In this document: piece by piece, positions 34,022 to 45,408 of the stretch | How positions within the stretch are numbered: position 1 is the first letter of the stretch | Layout of the letters: each line of letters starts with the position of its first letter | Source of the DNA: Diaphorobacter aerolatus | Lineage (GTDB): Bacteria > Pseudomonadota > Gammaproteobacteria > Burkholderiales > Burkholderiaceae_C | Direction: 5' to 3' | Length of the DNA: 64,000 nt | Assembly (NCBI RefSeq): GCF_014489535.1 | Contig: NZ_CP060783.1 | Coordinates: 310,001 to 374,000, forward strand | Position numbers and translations under genes: made by a program | Notes under the pieces: model-generated | Told to the model about the DNA's origin: nothing | Seen by the model: the letters and a program-made list of their open reading frames with translations, nothing else | The model's database searches: none

Positions 34022-35980
34022 ATGCGGCGCGACAAGAATTTCTGGAATCTGGGCTGGGCTGGCAAAGCCTCTCTGGCGCTTGCGCTGATGGCGGGATTGG
34101 CGCCGGGATGGGCGCAGTCGGCGGGTGTGGTTTCGGACGGTTTGAAGGTCGGCGCGCATACGCAGCCGCTGAACACACCGGAAGAATTCGTCAAACTCAA
34201 GCGCTCGGCGATTTCGCCCGTGGTGCCTGCGCTCGTCGATCTCGGTGAGTGGGGCGGTTTGAAATCCCAGGATCTGCACGGCGGGAATGGCGCGTTTCAG
34301 GTCGCTGCGAAACGCCAGAGCGCCGCATCGTCGAGCGTCATAGCGACGAACAAGCTGCTCAAGTGGCAGGCGTCGGCGAGCGGCGGCGAAATCGCCGCCA
34401 TCAGTTTTGAATCCGCAGATGCATTTGGTCTGCGTCTCGGCGTTCAAATCGACTCGCTGCCCGGCAGTGCGTTGCTGCGCGTCTATGCTCAGGGACGTCG
34501 CGATGAGGCGTTCGAGATCGCGGGCCAGCGCGTGCTTCAGACGCTGGAAGCCAACCTCAAGGCCGGTGACGACTCGGCCGAAGGGCGGACCTGGTGGACG
34601 CCGGGTGCAGACGGCGAAGAGCTGACCCTGGAAATCGAGCTGCCTGCTGGCACGCCCGGCAGCCTCGTGCAGATCTCGGTGCCAAGCATCGTCCACGTGT
34701 ACCACGACCTTTCGCTGCCGCTCGAATCCGACGTGACGCCGAACACAGGCAAGGCCGAAGTCATCGGCAATTCGGGTGCCTGCAATCTGGATTCGACCTG
34801 CTACGAAGAGTACCGTTCGCAGCGTGATGCCGTGGCGCGCATGGTGTACATCACTCCCGCAGGCGGCTATCTCTGCACCGGCACCTTGCTCAACGACAAG
34901 TCCAGCAGCGGCACGCCTTATTTCGTCACCGCCAACCACTGCATCAGCTCGCAGACCGTGGCATCGACGCTTCAGACGTTCTGGTTTTTCCGCACGCCGA
35001 CCTGCAATGCGCGCACGCTTTCGTCGGCCACGAAGACGCTGCAAAACGGCGCGACGCTGCTCTACACCAGCGTGTCACCGGACGCGACACTGCTGCGCCT
35101 GAACGACACGCCTCCTGCGGGCGCGGTGTTCGCCGGTTGGGACGCGAGTGCGCAACGGGCCAATGCTTCGGTGGTGGCCTTGCATCATCCCGCTGGCGAT
35201 CTGCAGAAAATCAGCTTCGGCGCGATTTCCACAACCTCCACCTGCGGTCCCGTGGATGTGACCGTGATGTGCGCGCCCATGAACGACATGAGCGGCGACT
35301 ACTACCGCGTGAAGTGGTCCCAGGGCACCACGCAGGGCGGCAGTAGCGGTTCGGGTCTGTTTGTGGGGGGCTATCTCACCGCCACGTTGTCGAGCGGCAC
35401 GGCAACCTGCTCCAACCGCGCGGGCCACGACGACTATGCGCGCTTCGATCGCGTCTATCCGGCGATGAAACCCTGGCTCAATCCGGTGATCGACACCGGC
35501 GCAGGCACGGGCACGGGCGGCACCGGCGATGGAAAACGCGCCGCAGTCTATCGCTTCTACAACACGCAGACCGGAGCCCATTTCTACACCGCCAATGCGG
35601 GCGAGCGCGACTACGTGATCGGCAACTATCCCGCGTTCCAGTATGAAAACGTGGCTTTCTATGCCTATCCCGCAGCGACGACCGACCAAAGCCCGATTTT
35701 CCGCTTCTTCAACACCAAAACCGGCGCCCACTTCTACACCGCCAACGCCGCCGAGCGCGACTACGTGATCAGCGAATATCCGGTCTTCAAATACGAAGGC
35801 CCGGTATGGTTCGCGCAGACACAGACCGGCAACAGTTCCGTGCCGATCTATCGCTTCTTCAACACGAAGACCGGAGCGCACTTCTACACGGTCAACGCAG
35901 CAGAGCGCGATTTCGTGATTGCCGCGTACCCGGTGTTCAAGTACGAAGGGCCTGTGTATTACGTCTGGACGACGCAGTGA
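34022..35980 (+). CDS. secreted trypsin-like serine protease (lysyl-endopeptidase type) with three DUF5648 repeats
   Basis: 652 residues from ATG 34022; the frame is open upstream to 33884, but this start gives a clean signal peptide (GKASLALALMAGLAPGWAQ). About residues 30-250 form a propeptide-like region. The protease domain follows with the catalytic triad visible: His in FVTANHC (about 305), Asp in PDATLLRLND (about 354) and Ser in TQGGSSGSGLF (about 442), plus multiple cysteines, as in Achromobacter protease I. After a Gly/Thr linker come three tandem units of about 45 residues, each with YRF(Y/F)NT-TGAHFYTxNAxERDxVI (DUF5648), probably surface- or substrate-binding. Exported, probably extracellular. 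Confidence 0.88.
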   Translation: MRRDKNFWNLGWAGKASLALALMAGLAPGWAQSAGVVSDGLKVGAHTQPLNTPEEFVKLKRSAISPVVPALVDLGEWGGLKSQDLHGGNGAFQVAAKRQSAASSSVIATNKLLKWQASASGGEIAAISFESADAFGLRLGVQIDSLPGSALLRVYAQGRRDEAFEIAGQRVLQTLEANLKAGDDSAEGRTWWTPGADGEELTLEIELPAGTPGSLVQISVPSIVHVYHDLSLPLESDVTPNTGKAEVIGNSGACNLDSTCYEEYRSQRDAVARMVYITPAGGYLCTGTLLNDKSSSGTPYFVTANHCISSQTVASTLQTFWFFRTPTCNARTLSSATKTLQNGATLLYTSVSPDATLLRLNDTPPAGAVFAGWDASAQRANASVVALHHPAGDLQKISFGAISTTSTCGPVDVTVMCAPMNDMSGDYYRVKWSQGTTQGGSSGSGLFVGGYLTATLSSGTATCSNRAGHDDYARFDRVYPAMKPWLNPVIDTGAGTGTGGTGDGKRAAVYRFYNTQTGAHFYTANAGERDYVIGNYPAFQYENVAFYAYPAATTDQSPIFRFFNTKTGAHFYTANAAERDYVISEYPVFKYEGPVWFAQTQTGNSSVPIYRFFNTKTGAHFYTVNAAERDFVIAAYPVFKYEGPVYYVWTTQ

Positions 35981-36056
35981 TGCAGTAGTTCATTGGCTCG
36001 TGCTCTCGTAGGGCGGGAGACGAGCCCCTATTTCAGCGCCAATGTTTGAGCCGGAG

Positions 36057-37084
36057 CTAGGTGCTCTCGCGCACCACCAGCTCGTATTGCAGTTCCACCG
36101 CCGTTGCCTTGGTCACCTGTCCGCGCATCAGATCGAGCAACATGCGCGCGGCGGATTCGCCTACCTGTTTGCGTGGGGTGCGCACGGTGGTGAGGGCGGC
36201 ACCATCTGGTCGCTGCCGGCGAGGTCGTTGAAGCCGGCCATGGCGATGCGGTCGGGCACGGGAATGCCGAGCCGGTTGGCGGCGAGCAGGCCGCCTTGCG
36301 CCAGGTCGTCGTTGCAGAAGAACACGGCATCGACGTCGGGGTTCAGCGCGAGCAGACTTTCAAACAGGCGGCCGCCCAGCGCCATGGAAGAGGGCTCGGC
36401 GCTCAATAGTTCAAGACGCGGATCGTATTGCCCGGCCTGCTTGAGTGCGCGGCGGTAGCCCTCGGCGCGTTGCATCACGCGCGGGTCGAGCTGGGCGGCG
36501 CAAAACGCAATGCGGCGGTAGCCACGCTCGAGCAGGTGCTGCGTCATCGCCGCGCCAGCGTCGGCCTGCGAGAAGCCGACGCTGGCGACGTTGGGCGCGG
36601 TGCTGGTCTCCATCATGTGCACGCAAGGGACGCCGCTGCGCGCAATGAGCTGGCGCGCGGCTTCGCTGCGATCAAAGCCTGTGACCAGCAGGCCCGCGGG
36701 ACGCATCGGCAGATAGGTGCGCAGCAGCAGTTCTTCTTCGGCAGTGTCGTAGTGGGTCACGCCGATCAGCGGCTGAAAGCCCTGCGGGAACAGCGTGCGA
36801 TGAATGGCTTCGAGCACGTCAACGAACAGGTTGTTGGACAAAAGCGGCACGAGCACCAGCACCTGCGTGCTGCGCTGCGAGGCGAGGGCGCGCGCGGCCG
36901 GATCCGGTACGTAGTGGAGTTGCTCGACCGCCTTGCGCACGCGTTCGACCAGTTGTGGATCGACGCCGCGCTCGCCGCGCAGCGCGCGAGAGACCGTGAT
37001 CGGGCTGACCTCGGCGGCCCGCGCCACGTCCGCTAGCGTGGTGCGGCCACTGGCGCGTCGGCTTTTCTTCTGGGCGTCAATCAA
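36057..37084 (-). pseudogene. LacI-family regulator of the gluconate module, frameshifted near the C-terminus
   Basis: 342 residues after adding one base at about 36210. N-terminal HTH TTLADVARAAEVSPITVSRALRG (residues about 15-37) and hinge, then a periplasmic-binding-like effector domain (VLVLVPLLSNNLFVDVLEAI; VFFCNDDLAQGGLLAANRLGI; AGFNDLAGSDQMVP). In the shifted frame the end reads ALTTVRTPRKQVGESAARMLLDLMRG...VVREST with TAG at 36057. Divergent from gntK, with a GATAGCGCTATC palindrome before each gene, so it most likely represses the gluconate genes and itself. Confidence 0.86.
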
Positions 37085-37123
37085 GGGTTACTCCTGAGCG
37101 AATTTGAATTTATTGTGACTTAA

Positions 37124-37135
37124 GATAGCGCTATC
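37124..37135. promoter_or_regulatory. LacI-type operator GATAGCGCTATC, regulator side
   Basis: Perfect 12-bp palindrome with the central CG typical of LacI-family sites, 40 bases before the regulator start. Identical to the site at 37283. Confidence 0.75.
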
Positions 37136-37276
37136 CCAAAGACTTTCACACTCATTTCGACCATAAATTTTGAGATCACTCGCTCCGGGGCATCATTCGA
37201 TCTTCTCTGAACAAAGATTGGTGATGACACGCAGTGATCGCATTCTTTTCGATTCGGATCGATCATTATTTTGACC

Positions 37277-37842
37277 ATGCAGGATAGCGCTATCCAAACA
37301 TTCGACTCGCCAGCCATCGTGGTGATGGGCGTCTCCGGCTGCGGCAAGTCCAGCGTGGCCGACGCCTGTGCCCGCGTGCTGGGCTGGGCATTGCACGAGG
37401 GCGATGCGTATCACTCGCAGCAGAGCATCGAGAAGATGTCCGCAGGCATTGCGCTCAATGACGATGACCGTTCAGGCTGGCTCGACCGGCTCGCCGAGCT
37501 GCTCGCGCCGCAGGCAAGCGGACAGGGCACGGTGCTTACCTGCTCGGCGCTGCGTCGCAAATACCGCGACCGTCTGCGTGCGGCCAATCCGAACCTGGGC
37601 TTTGTGTTTCTCGATCTGTCCTATGACGACGCGCTGCAGCGTGTGCAATCACGCCCGGGGCATTTTTTCTCGCCGGCGCTGGTTGCCAATCAGTTTGCAA
37701 CGCTGGAGCGCCCGAAGGCGAGCACGACGTGCTCACCGTCAATGCCATGGAGCCGATCGAGGCGCTGATCCAGCAGGTTGTTGCCTGGGCCGAGGGCAAA
37801 GGCTGGGCCGTGGCCGCGTGCGAAGCGCAACACAAATTCTGA
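37277..37842 (+). pseudogene. gntK: gluconokinase, frameshifted
   Basis: 188 residues after adding one base at about 37713. ATG 37277 has no clear ribosome binding site, and the operator palindrome lies inside the first codons. P-loop MGVSGCGKSS (residues 17-26), then GWALHEGDAYHSQQSIEKMSAG and CSALRRKYRDRLR, typical GntK motifs. The shifted frame supplies GEHDVLTVNAMEPIEALIQQVVAWA and the stop at 37842. Phosphorylates gluconate to 6-phosphogluconate, the substrate of Edd encoded downstream. Confidence 0.86.
37283..37294. promoter_or_regulatory. LacI-type operator GATAGCGCTATC, gntK side
   Basis: Perfect palindrome overlapping the gntK start codon region; extended to GGATAGCGCTATCC it is 14 bp. 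Binding here would block expression of the gntK-TRAP operon. Confidence 0.75.
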
Positions 37843-37875
37843 ACCACAGCGATATTCCTCAGGGACTCTTCCAAC

Positions 37876-38393
37876 ATGACTTCCTCCCAGAACATCATCC
37901 ATCCGCTGAAATCGGGCGACAGCCTTTCATCAAACGCTTGGCCGAACACCTGATGGTCGCTGCGCTTGCGGGCATGGTGATCGCGGTGTTCGTGAACGTG
38001 GTGCTCCGCTATGTGTTTGCGACGAGCATCGTGTCGTATGAAGAAATATCGCGCCTGCTGTTCGTCTGGCTGGTGGCCGTGGGGGCCATCGTCACGGCGT
38101 TCGAGGGCAAGCACCTGGGTTTCGACATGCTGACCTCGCGCCTCAAGGGCACGCCCAGGAAGGTGCTGTTCTGGATCAGCCAGTTGCTGGTTGCAGGCTG
38201 CATGGTGCTGCTGCTGGTTGGCTCGTGGGAACAGGTCAAGGCGGGAATGGACAGCTACAGCACGGTGCTCGGTTATCCGCTCGCGATGGCGGCTGCCGCC
38301 ACGCTGGTGCTGGCGGTGGGGCTGCTGGTGTGCGTGGCGGTCGATCTGCGGCGCGGTGAGGCGCCGCAGGCCGATGGCGCCGAAGTGGAATGA
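37876..38393 (+). pseudogene. TRAP transporter small permease (DctQ), frameshifted
   Basis: 172 residues after adding one base at about 37920. ATG 37876 begins MTSSQNIIHPLKSGD; the following frame continues QPFIKRLAEHLMVAALAGMVIAVFVNVVLRYVF with four membrane helices and the DctQ marker SYEEISRLLFVWLVAVGAI. Partner of the DctM permease 32 bases downstream. The distal part is intact to 38393. Inner membrane. Confidence 0.83.
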
Positions 38394-38425
38394 CAAACCG
38401 GTGATGCCCCAAGGAAACCACGCAC

Positions 38426-39706
38426 ATGATCGTCACCCTCATTTTTCTGGCCGTGCTGATTGGCGGCATGGTCATCGGCATGCCGATTGCGCACGCACTG
38501 ATCCTCACCGGCGTCGCGCTGATGTGGCATCTCGACTTCTTCGACTCGCAACTGCTGGCGCAGAACCTGCAGGCGGGCTTCGACAATTTCCCGTTGCTGG
38601 CCGTGCCCTTCTTCATTCTGGCGGGCGAGCTGATGAACGCGGGCGGTCTTTCGCGGCGCATCATCGATCTGGCGCGCGCCTTCGTCGGTCACATCCAGGG
38701 TGGCCTTGGCTATGTGGCGATTGGCGCGGCGGTACTGCTCGCGTCGATGAGCGGCTCGGCGATTGCCGACACCGCGGCGCTCGCAACCATCCTGCTGCCG
38801 ATGATGCGCGACCAGCAATATCCGCCAAGCTACAGCGCGGGCCTGCTCGCATCGGGCGGCATCATCGCGCCGATCATTCCGCCGTCGATGCCGTTCGTGA
38901 TCTATGGCGTCACGACCAATACCTCGATCAGCAAGCTGTTTCTTTCGGGCGTGGTGCCGGGCCTGATGATGGGTATTTTCCTGATCGCCGCCTGGTGGTT
39001 CATCGCGCGCAGGAACCGTCTGCCGTCGATGCCACGCGTGGTGTGGGCCGACCGCCTGAAGGCGCTGGTGCAGAGCTTCTGGGCGATGATGATGCCGGTG
39101 ATCATCCTGGGCGGCCTCAAGGGCGGCATCTTCACGCCGACCGAGGCTGCAGTCGTGGCGGCGGTCTACGCGCTTTTCGTCTCGATGTTCGTCTACCGTC
39201 AGCTCACCTGGGCCAGGCTGTACGAGGTGTTTCTCGCGGCGGGCAAGACGACGGCCATTGTCATGTTCCTGTGCGGCGCGGCCACCGTCACGGCCTACAT
39301 GATCACGCTCGCCGATCTGCCCAACATGCTTGCGGAGAGCTTCTCGGGGCTGATGGGCAATCCGGTGTGGTTCATGGCGCTGATGATGATTTTCCTGCTG
39401 GTCGTGGGCACGGCCATGGACCTGACGCCCACCATCCTGATCTTCGGCCCGGTGTGCGCGCCGCTCGCGGTGAAGGCAGGCATCGATCCGGTGTACTTCG
39501 GCTTCATGTTCATCTTTGTGGGCTGTATCGGCCTGATCACACCGCCCGTGGGCACGGTGCAGAACGTGGTCGCCGGAGTCGGTCGCATCCGCATGGAAAC
39601 GGTGATCAGGGGCACGACGCCGTTCCTGCTGATGTATGTGCTGCTCCTGATCCTGTTCATCATCTTTCCGCAGATCGTGACCGCGCCGCTCGCGTGGATG
39701 CATTGA
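38426..39706 (+). CDS. TRAP transporter large permease (DctM)
   Basis: 426 residues, intact, about twelve membrane segments. Family blocks: GMPIAHALILTGVALM, MSGSAIADTAALATILLP, GGIIAPIIPPSMPFVIYGV, GGIFTPTEAAVVAAVYAL and GLITPPVGTVQNVVAG. Works with DctQ and the periplasmic DctP to import an organic acid using the sodium or proton gradient. Context (gntK, edd, eda) points to gluconate or a related sugar acid as substrate, which is inference. Confidence 0.93.
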   Translation: MIVTLIFLAVLIGGMVIGMPIAHALILTGVALMWHLDFFDSQLLAQNLQAGFDNFPLLAVPFFILAGELMNAGGLSRRIIDLARAFVGHIQGGLGYVAIGAAVLLASMSGSAIADTAALATILLPMMRDQQYPPSYSAGLLASGGIIAPIIPPSMPFVIYGVTTNTSISKLFLSGVVPGLMMGIFLIAAWWFIARRNRLPSMPRVVWADRLKALVQSFWAMMMPVIILGGLKGGIFTPTEAAVVAAVYALFVSMFVYRQLTWARLYEVFLAAGKTTAIVMFLCGAATVTAYMITLADLPNMLAESFSGLMGNPVWFMALMMIFLLVVGTAMDLTPTILIFGPVCAPLAVKAGIDPVYFGFMFIFVGCIGLITPPVGTVQNVVAGVGRIRMETVIRGTTPFLLMYVLLLILFIIFPQIVTAPLAWMH

Positions 39707-39764
39707 AACCGTTTTCGTCCGTCCGACTGTCCCATCCCTTTTACCTGTACGAGGAGAACTCCAC

Positions 39765-40784
39765 ATGCGAATCAAATTCACCCTCTGCGCGCTGGCCGTC
39801 GCTGCCGTCGCGTCCACCACGGCCGGCTTGGCGCAGGCGCAGGATTTCAAGCCGCGCATCGTGCGCTTCGGCTTCGGTCTGGTCGATGAATCCAATCAGG
39901 GCCGTGCCGTGCGCCTGTTCGCCAAGGAGGTGGAAAAGGCCACGGGCGGCAAGATGAAGGTGCGTGCCATCGGCAATGCATCGCTGGGCTCCGACACGCA
40001 GATGCAGCAGGCGCTGATCGGCGGCGCGCAGGAGATGATGGTCGGCTCGACCGCCACGCTGGTCGGTCTCGTGCCCGAGATGGGCATCTGGGACACGCCG
40101 TTCCTGTTCAGCACCGCCAAGGAAGCCGACATCGTGCTCGACGGCCCGATGGGCGACAAGGTCAAGGCCAAGCTCGAAGCCAAGGGCATGGTCGGCCTGG
40201 TGTATTGGGAAAACGGCTTTCGCAATCTCACCAACAGCAAGCGACCGGTCACCAAGGTGGAAGATCTGAACGACGTGAAGCTGCGCGTGATGCAGAACAA
40301 CGTGTTCCTCGACAGCTTCAAGGCGCTGGGCGCAAACGCCGTGCCGCTGCCGTTCTCCGAGCTGTTCACGGCGCTTGAAACGCGTGCCGTCGATGGTCAG
40401 GAAAATCCGTACAACACGGTGCTTTCCAGCAAGTTCTACGAGGTGCAGAAATACCTCACGGTCACCAATCACGTCTACAGCCCGTGGATCGTCACCGTGA
40501 GCAAGAAGTGGTGGGATCAACTGAGCCCGGCGGAAAAGAAGGTGCTGCAGGACGCAGCCATCAAGAGCCGCGAGTTCGAGCGCAAGGACACACGCGAAGA
40601 AGCCGCTAAGGCGCTGGCCGACCTCAAGACCAAGGGCATGCAGGTCAACGAACTCGCGCCCGCGGAAGTCACGCGCATGCGCGAGAAGCTCACGAGCGTG
40701 AACGCCAACATCGCCAAATCGGTGGGCCAGTCCACCTGGGACGAGGTGAACGCCGCCGTGCAGAAGGCGCGCGAGCAGAAGTGA
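39765..40784 (+). CDS. TRAP transporter periplasmic solute-binding protein (DctP)
   Basis: 339 residues with a Sec signal peptide cut after ...TTAGLAQAQ (about 26). DctP fold: FGFGLVDESNQGRAVRLFAKEVEKATGGKMKV, the helix ALETRAVDGQENPYNTVLSSKFYEVQKYL with the conserved substrate-carboxylate region (VKLRVMQNNVF has the usual Arg). It captures the substrate in the periplasm and hands it to DctQM. Third gene of the TRAP set; terminator follows. Confidence 0.93.
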   Translation: MRIKFTLCALAVAAVASTTAGLAQAQDFKPRIVRFGFGLVDESNQGRAVRLFAKEVEKATGGKMKVRAIGNASLGSDTQMQQALIGGAQEMMVGSTATLVGLVPEMGIWDTPFLFSTAKEADIVLDGPMGDKVKAKLEAKGMVGLVYWENGFRNLTNSKRPVTKVEDLNDVKLRVMQNNVFLDSFKALGANAVPLPFSELFTALETRAVDGQENPYNTVLSSKFYEVQKYLTVTNHVYSPWIVTVSKKWWDQLSPAEKKVLQDAAIKSREFERKDTREEAAKALADLKTKGMQVNELAPAEVTRMREKLTSVNANIAKSVGQSTWDEVNAAVQKAREQK

Positions 40785-40830
40785 GGGCCACGCCCCTACT
40801 CAGGTCTGCGCGGGCCTGATGCCCGAAGGA

Positions 40831-40857
40831 AAACCTGCTTGAACGAAGCAGGTTTTT
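40831..40857 (+). terminator. intrinsic terminator after the TRAP genes
   Basis: AAACCTGCTT-GAACG-AAGCAGGTTT followed by TT. It separates the TRAP operon from edd-eda, which therefore has its own promoter or depends on read-through. Confidence 0.85.
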
Positions 40858-40940
40858 CCATTCGTGCCGCCACACTGCGGCATTACGATGGAAGCCACCC
40901 CACCTGGACTCAAGCCGTGCCTCGGGCGCGGCCACAACGC

Positions 40941-42734
<1,794 letters not shown>

Positions 42735-42744
<10 letters not shown>

Positions 42745-43385
42745 ACAAGACACTGACCGCACTGGAAGTGATGAGCGATGCGCCGGTCATTCCGGTCATC
42801 GTCGTCCATGATGTGGCTGACGCGGTCCCGATGGCAAGGGCATTGGTCGCCGGGGGCATTCGCATGCTCGAGGTGACGCTGAGAACGCCACAGGCACTCG
42901 CCTGCATCGAAGCCATCGCGCGCGAAGTTCCCGATGCCGTGGTCGGCGCGGGCACGGTGCGCACTGCCGCCGACGCCAGGGCCGCTGCCGATGCAGGCGC
43001 GCGTTTCGCCGTGAGTCCTGGCTTCACCGAAAAGATGGCGCAGGCCACGCGCGATGCGGGTCTTCCGCTGTTGCCCGGCGTGGCCACCAGCAGCGAAGTG
43101 ATGATGGCGCGCGAGGCGGGCTTCGATCACCTGAAGTTCTTCCCCGCAATGCAGGCAGGTGGCATCCCGATGCTCAAGGCATGGCAGGGGCCGTTCTTTG
43201 ACGTCAAGTTCTGCCCGACCGGCGGTGTGTCACCAGCCAATGCCGCGGAGTTTCTGGCGCTGTCAAACGTGGTGTGCGTCGGCGGCTCGTGGCTGGTGCC
43301 TGCCGATGCGGTGGCCAACAAGGACTGGGCGCAGATCACGCGTCTTGCCAGGGAAACTCAGGCGCTCGTGAAGACAGATTATTGA
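42735..43385 (+). CDS. eda: 2-dehydro-3-deoxy-phosphogluconate (KDPG) aldolase
   Basis: 216 residues. ATG 42735 lies 10 bases inside the end of edd, so the two are translationally coupled. Class I aldolase motifs: RMLEVTLRTPQAL with the catalytic Glu, VGAGTVRT, AVSPGF, and DHLKFFPAMQAGG with the Schiff-base Lys at about 136, then KFCPTGGVSPANAAEFL. Splits KDPG to pyruvate and glyceraldehyde 3-phosphate, completing the Entner-Doudoroff route from the gluconate taken up upstream. Confidence 0.95.
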
Positions 43386-43400
43386 ATCCCTAACAAGAGC

Positions 43401-43424
43401 AAAAAAGCCCGTGCAAGCACGGGC
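43401..43424 (-). terminator. intrinsic terminator of the glyoxalase gene
   Basis: GCCCGTGC-AA-GCACGGGC with A6 on the left, i.e. a U tract for the reverse strand. It lies between the convergent eda and gloA and may serve both. Confidence 0.85.
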
Positions 43425-43440
43425 ATCGCTGCTGCAACCG

Positions 43441-43890
43441 CTACACGCTGCGCAGCGGATCAGTGCTCTTGACGTCCAAATGACGCCCGTCGCTGCCAGA
43501 CCTCGAATTTTCCTGGATCAATTCGACCTTGTAGCCATCGGGATCGGTCACGAAGGCGATCACGGTGGTTCCGCCCTTGACGGGACCGGCTTCGCGCGTG
43601 ACGTTGCCGCCGCTGGCCTTGATTTTTTCACAGGCGGCGTAGGCGTCCGGCACGCCGAGCGCGATGTGGCCGTAGGCCGTGCCCATGTCGTAGCTCGTGG
43701 TGTCCCAGTTGAAGGTCAGCTCGATTTCCGCCTGACCGGGATTGCCACCGTCATAACCGAGGAAGGCGAGCGAATATTTGTACTCGGCGTTCTCGGAGGT
43801 GCGCAGCAGCGTCATGCCGAGCACCTTGGTGTAGAAATCAACGGAGCGCTGGAGATTGCCAACGCGCAACATCGTGTGGAGTAGTCGCAT
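43441..43890 (-). CDS. gloA: lactoylglutathione lyase (glyoxalase I)
   Basis: 149 residues. Starts [26 protein letters not shown] with metal ligand His5; the other ligands are visible as Glu in EIELTFNWD, His in GHIALGV and Glu in KVELIQE. Converts the methylglyoxal-glutathione hemithioacetal to lactoylglutathione. About 15 residues longer at the C-terminus than E. coli GloA. Intact. Confidence 0.94.
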   Translation of the reverse strand: MRLLHTMLRVGNLQRSVDFYTKVLGMTLLRTSENAEYKYSLAFLGYDGGNPGQAEIELTFNWDTTSYDMGTAYGHIALGVPDAYAACEKIKASGGNVTREAGPVKGGTTVIAFVTDPDGYKVELIQENSRSGSDGRHLDVKSTDPLRSV

Positions 43891-43926
43891 GCCGCCATTT
43901 TGCCCCAGCGCAGAGGATCCGCGATG

Positions 43927-44727
43927 TCACACCGGCACGGTGTAGTTCAAGGCCATGCGTCCGCCATCGATGGTGATGATGTCGGCGGTCACGTAGCTCG
44001 ACGCATCGCTTGCAAGCCAGGCTACGGCGTCGGCGACTTCTTCGGGCGTGCCGAGGCGCTTCATGGGCGTGCGGCTCATGACCCTGGCCTTGGCTTCTTC
44101 GCTCGTGAGAACGGCTTTCGCGGCGAGTTCGGTGGCAATCGTGCCCGGGGCAACGGCATTCACGCGCACGCCCTTGTCCGCCAGCGACAGCGCCATCACG
44201 CGCGTGAGTTGGTTGATGCCGCCCTTGCTGACGTTGTAGCTCGCGAGGTTGGGGATGGCGAGCACGCTGTTCACCGAACTCATGTTGATGATGCTGCCAG
44301 AACCCTGGCGGGCCATCTCACGCGCGACGGCCTGGCCCATGAGGAAAGCGCCCTTGACGTTCACGCGCAGCACGGCGTCGAAGTCCGCTTCGGCGATGTC
44401 GAGAAAATCCGCGACCTTGAAGATGCCGGCGTTGTTGACCAGCACGTCGATGCGCCCATGCTGCTGCATGACCTGCGTGACGAGCGCATCCACCTCGGTC
44501 TTGTTGCCAACGTCGCAATGGATGTAGGTTGCGCCGATGCTTCCGGCAAGCGCTTGTCCGACGGCGTCGTTGACATCGGTGACGACGACCTTGGCCGCCT
44601 CGCGTGCGAAGCGCTGTGCGCATGCCGCGCCAATGCCTTGCGCGCCGCCTGTGACGATGCAGACGCGATCCGACAGGCCGAAATGTATGGAAGAAGAGGG
44701 GGTTGTCTGGTGGGTCGAGGTGTTCAT
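43927..44727 (-). CDS. SDR-family NAD(P)-dependent oxidoreductase
   Basis: 266 residues from ATG 44727 (the frame is open to 44805). Rossmann motif TGGAQGIGAACAQRFA (about 26-41), NNAGIF, active-site Ser in NMSSVNSV and YNVSKGG (YxxxK), with C-terminal DIITIDGGRMA. A classical SDR resembling 3-oxoacyl-ACP reductase-like or sugar/alcohol dehydrogenases; the substrate cannot be told. Ends 36 bases before the gloA start on the same strand. Confidence 0.88.
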   Translation of the reverse strand: MNTSTHQTTPSSSIHFGLSDRVCIVTGGAQGIGAACAQRFAREAAKVVVTDVNDAVGQALAGSIGATYIHCDVGNKTEVDALVTQVMQQHGRIDVLVNNAGIFKVADFLDIAEADFDAVLRVNVKGAFLMGQAVAREMARQGSGSIINMSSVNSVLAIPNLASYNVSKGGINQLTRVMALSLADKGVRVNAVAPGTIATELAAKAVLTSEEAKARVMSRTPMKRLGTPEEVADAVAWLASDASSYVTADIITIDGGRMALNYTVPV

Positions 44728-44912
44728 GCAGGCGAGCCTACGCGAACTCATGTCCTGCTGCCAAGAGGGTTTGCGGCGACGACGGGAATGGCGAATTCTT
44801 CGCACGCATGAATCACGAGGTTTGCGTCATGGTGGTGCGGGCGCTCCACCTACATCCGTGTCGTGTTGAACGGAGCAAAGTGCAGGTGATGCTTCCAACC
44901 CAAGGACTCTCC

Positions 44913-45122
44913 ATGACGACCAACACGCGCAAACAGGACGGTGAAGAAAAGGCGGCTTCCGAGCCCACCATCATCGCCGAACAGAATCACGCAAAAGAAA
45001 AATCTTCGGCGAAAGACGGGGCACCAGCCAGTGCCCCGGTTTCACGCGAAGACGATCAAAAGTCTGCTTCGGGGCCAACGATCATTGCCGAGCAGGAGCG
45101 GCATCCGCAAAAGCGGCGTTGA
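44913..45122 (+). CDS. small hydrophilic protein with duplicated EPTIIAEQ-type motif
   Basis: 69 residues from ATG 44913 with AAGGA 6 bases upstream. Almost entirely charged and polar and probably disordered. It contains two copies of a motif, SEPTIIAEQ and SGPTIIAEQ, separated by about 32 residues, suggesting an internal duplication. No family recognised. First of the run of tiny stress-type genes; a CACCTACATCCG sequence lies 64 bases upstream and is shared with the DUF883 gene. Confidence 0.65.
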   Translation: MTTNTRKQDGEEKAASEPTIIAEQNHAKEKSSAKDGAPASAPVSREDDQKSASGPTIIAEQERHPQKRR

Positions 45123-45143
45123 ATCCAGTTCACCCAGCGCCGG

Positions 45144-45341
45144 TCACGCCACGCGCACGGCCCAGGCTGTACGCTCCGGCGCATCTTCGGGGAAGCGTCG
45201 AGGCGGCACGAACAGCGGCTCGGGCGGTATATACGGCTCGGTGTCCGGGAAGTCGGGTTGACCGGGCTTGGCGGGCTCCTGCGTTTCTTCTGCGGGAGCG
45301 GGCGGCGGCGCGGCGCTGGTGGGGTTCATCAGGTGGTTCAT
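45144..45341 (-). CDS. small proline-rich protein
   Basis: 65 residues: MNHLMNPTSAAPPPAPAEE, then PDFPDTEPYIPPEPLFVPPRR. Pro/Glu-rich, no signal peptide, disordered. It is convergent with the preceding small gene and fits between its neighbours without overlap. Coding is supported by the similar proline-rich peptides nearby, but an uncharacterised short ORF remains possible. Confidence 0.5.
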   Translation of the reverse strand: MNHLMNPTSAAPPPAPAEETQEPAKPGQPDFPDTEPYIPPEPLFVPPRRFPEDAPERTAWAVRVA

Positions 45342-45408
45342 GGAAAATTCTCTATCGGTGGGATGTCAACAATGACGGATGCCTGGCCCGCATATGACGA
45401 GCGCTCAT

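Noticed and set aside
38273..39895. Long antisense frame opposite the DctM gene
   Set aside because: Same GC-bias effect; composition (Arg/His/Asp) is not protein-like and DctM is intact on the other strand.
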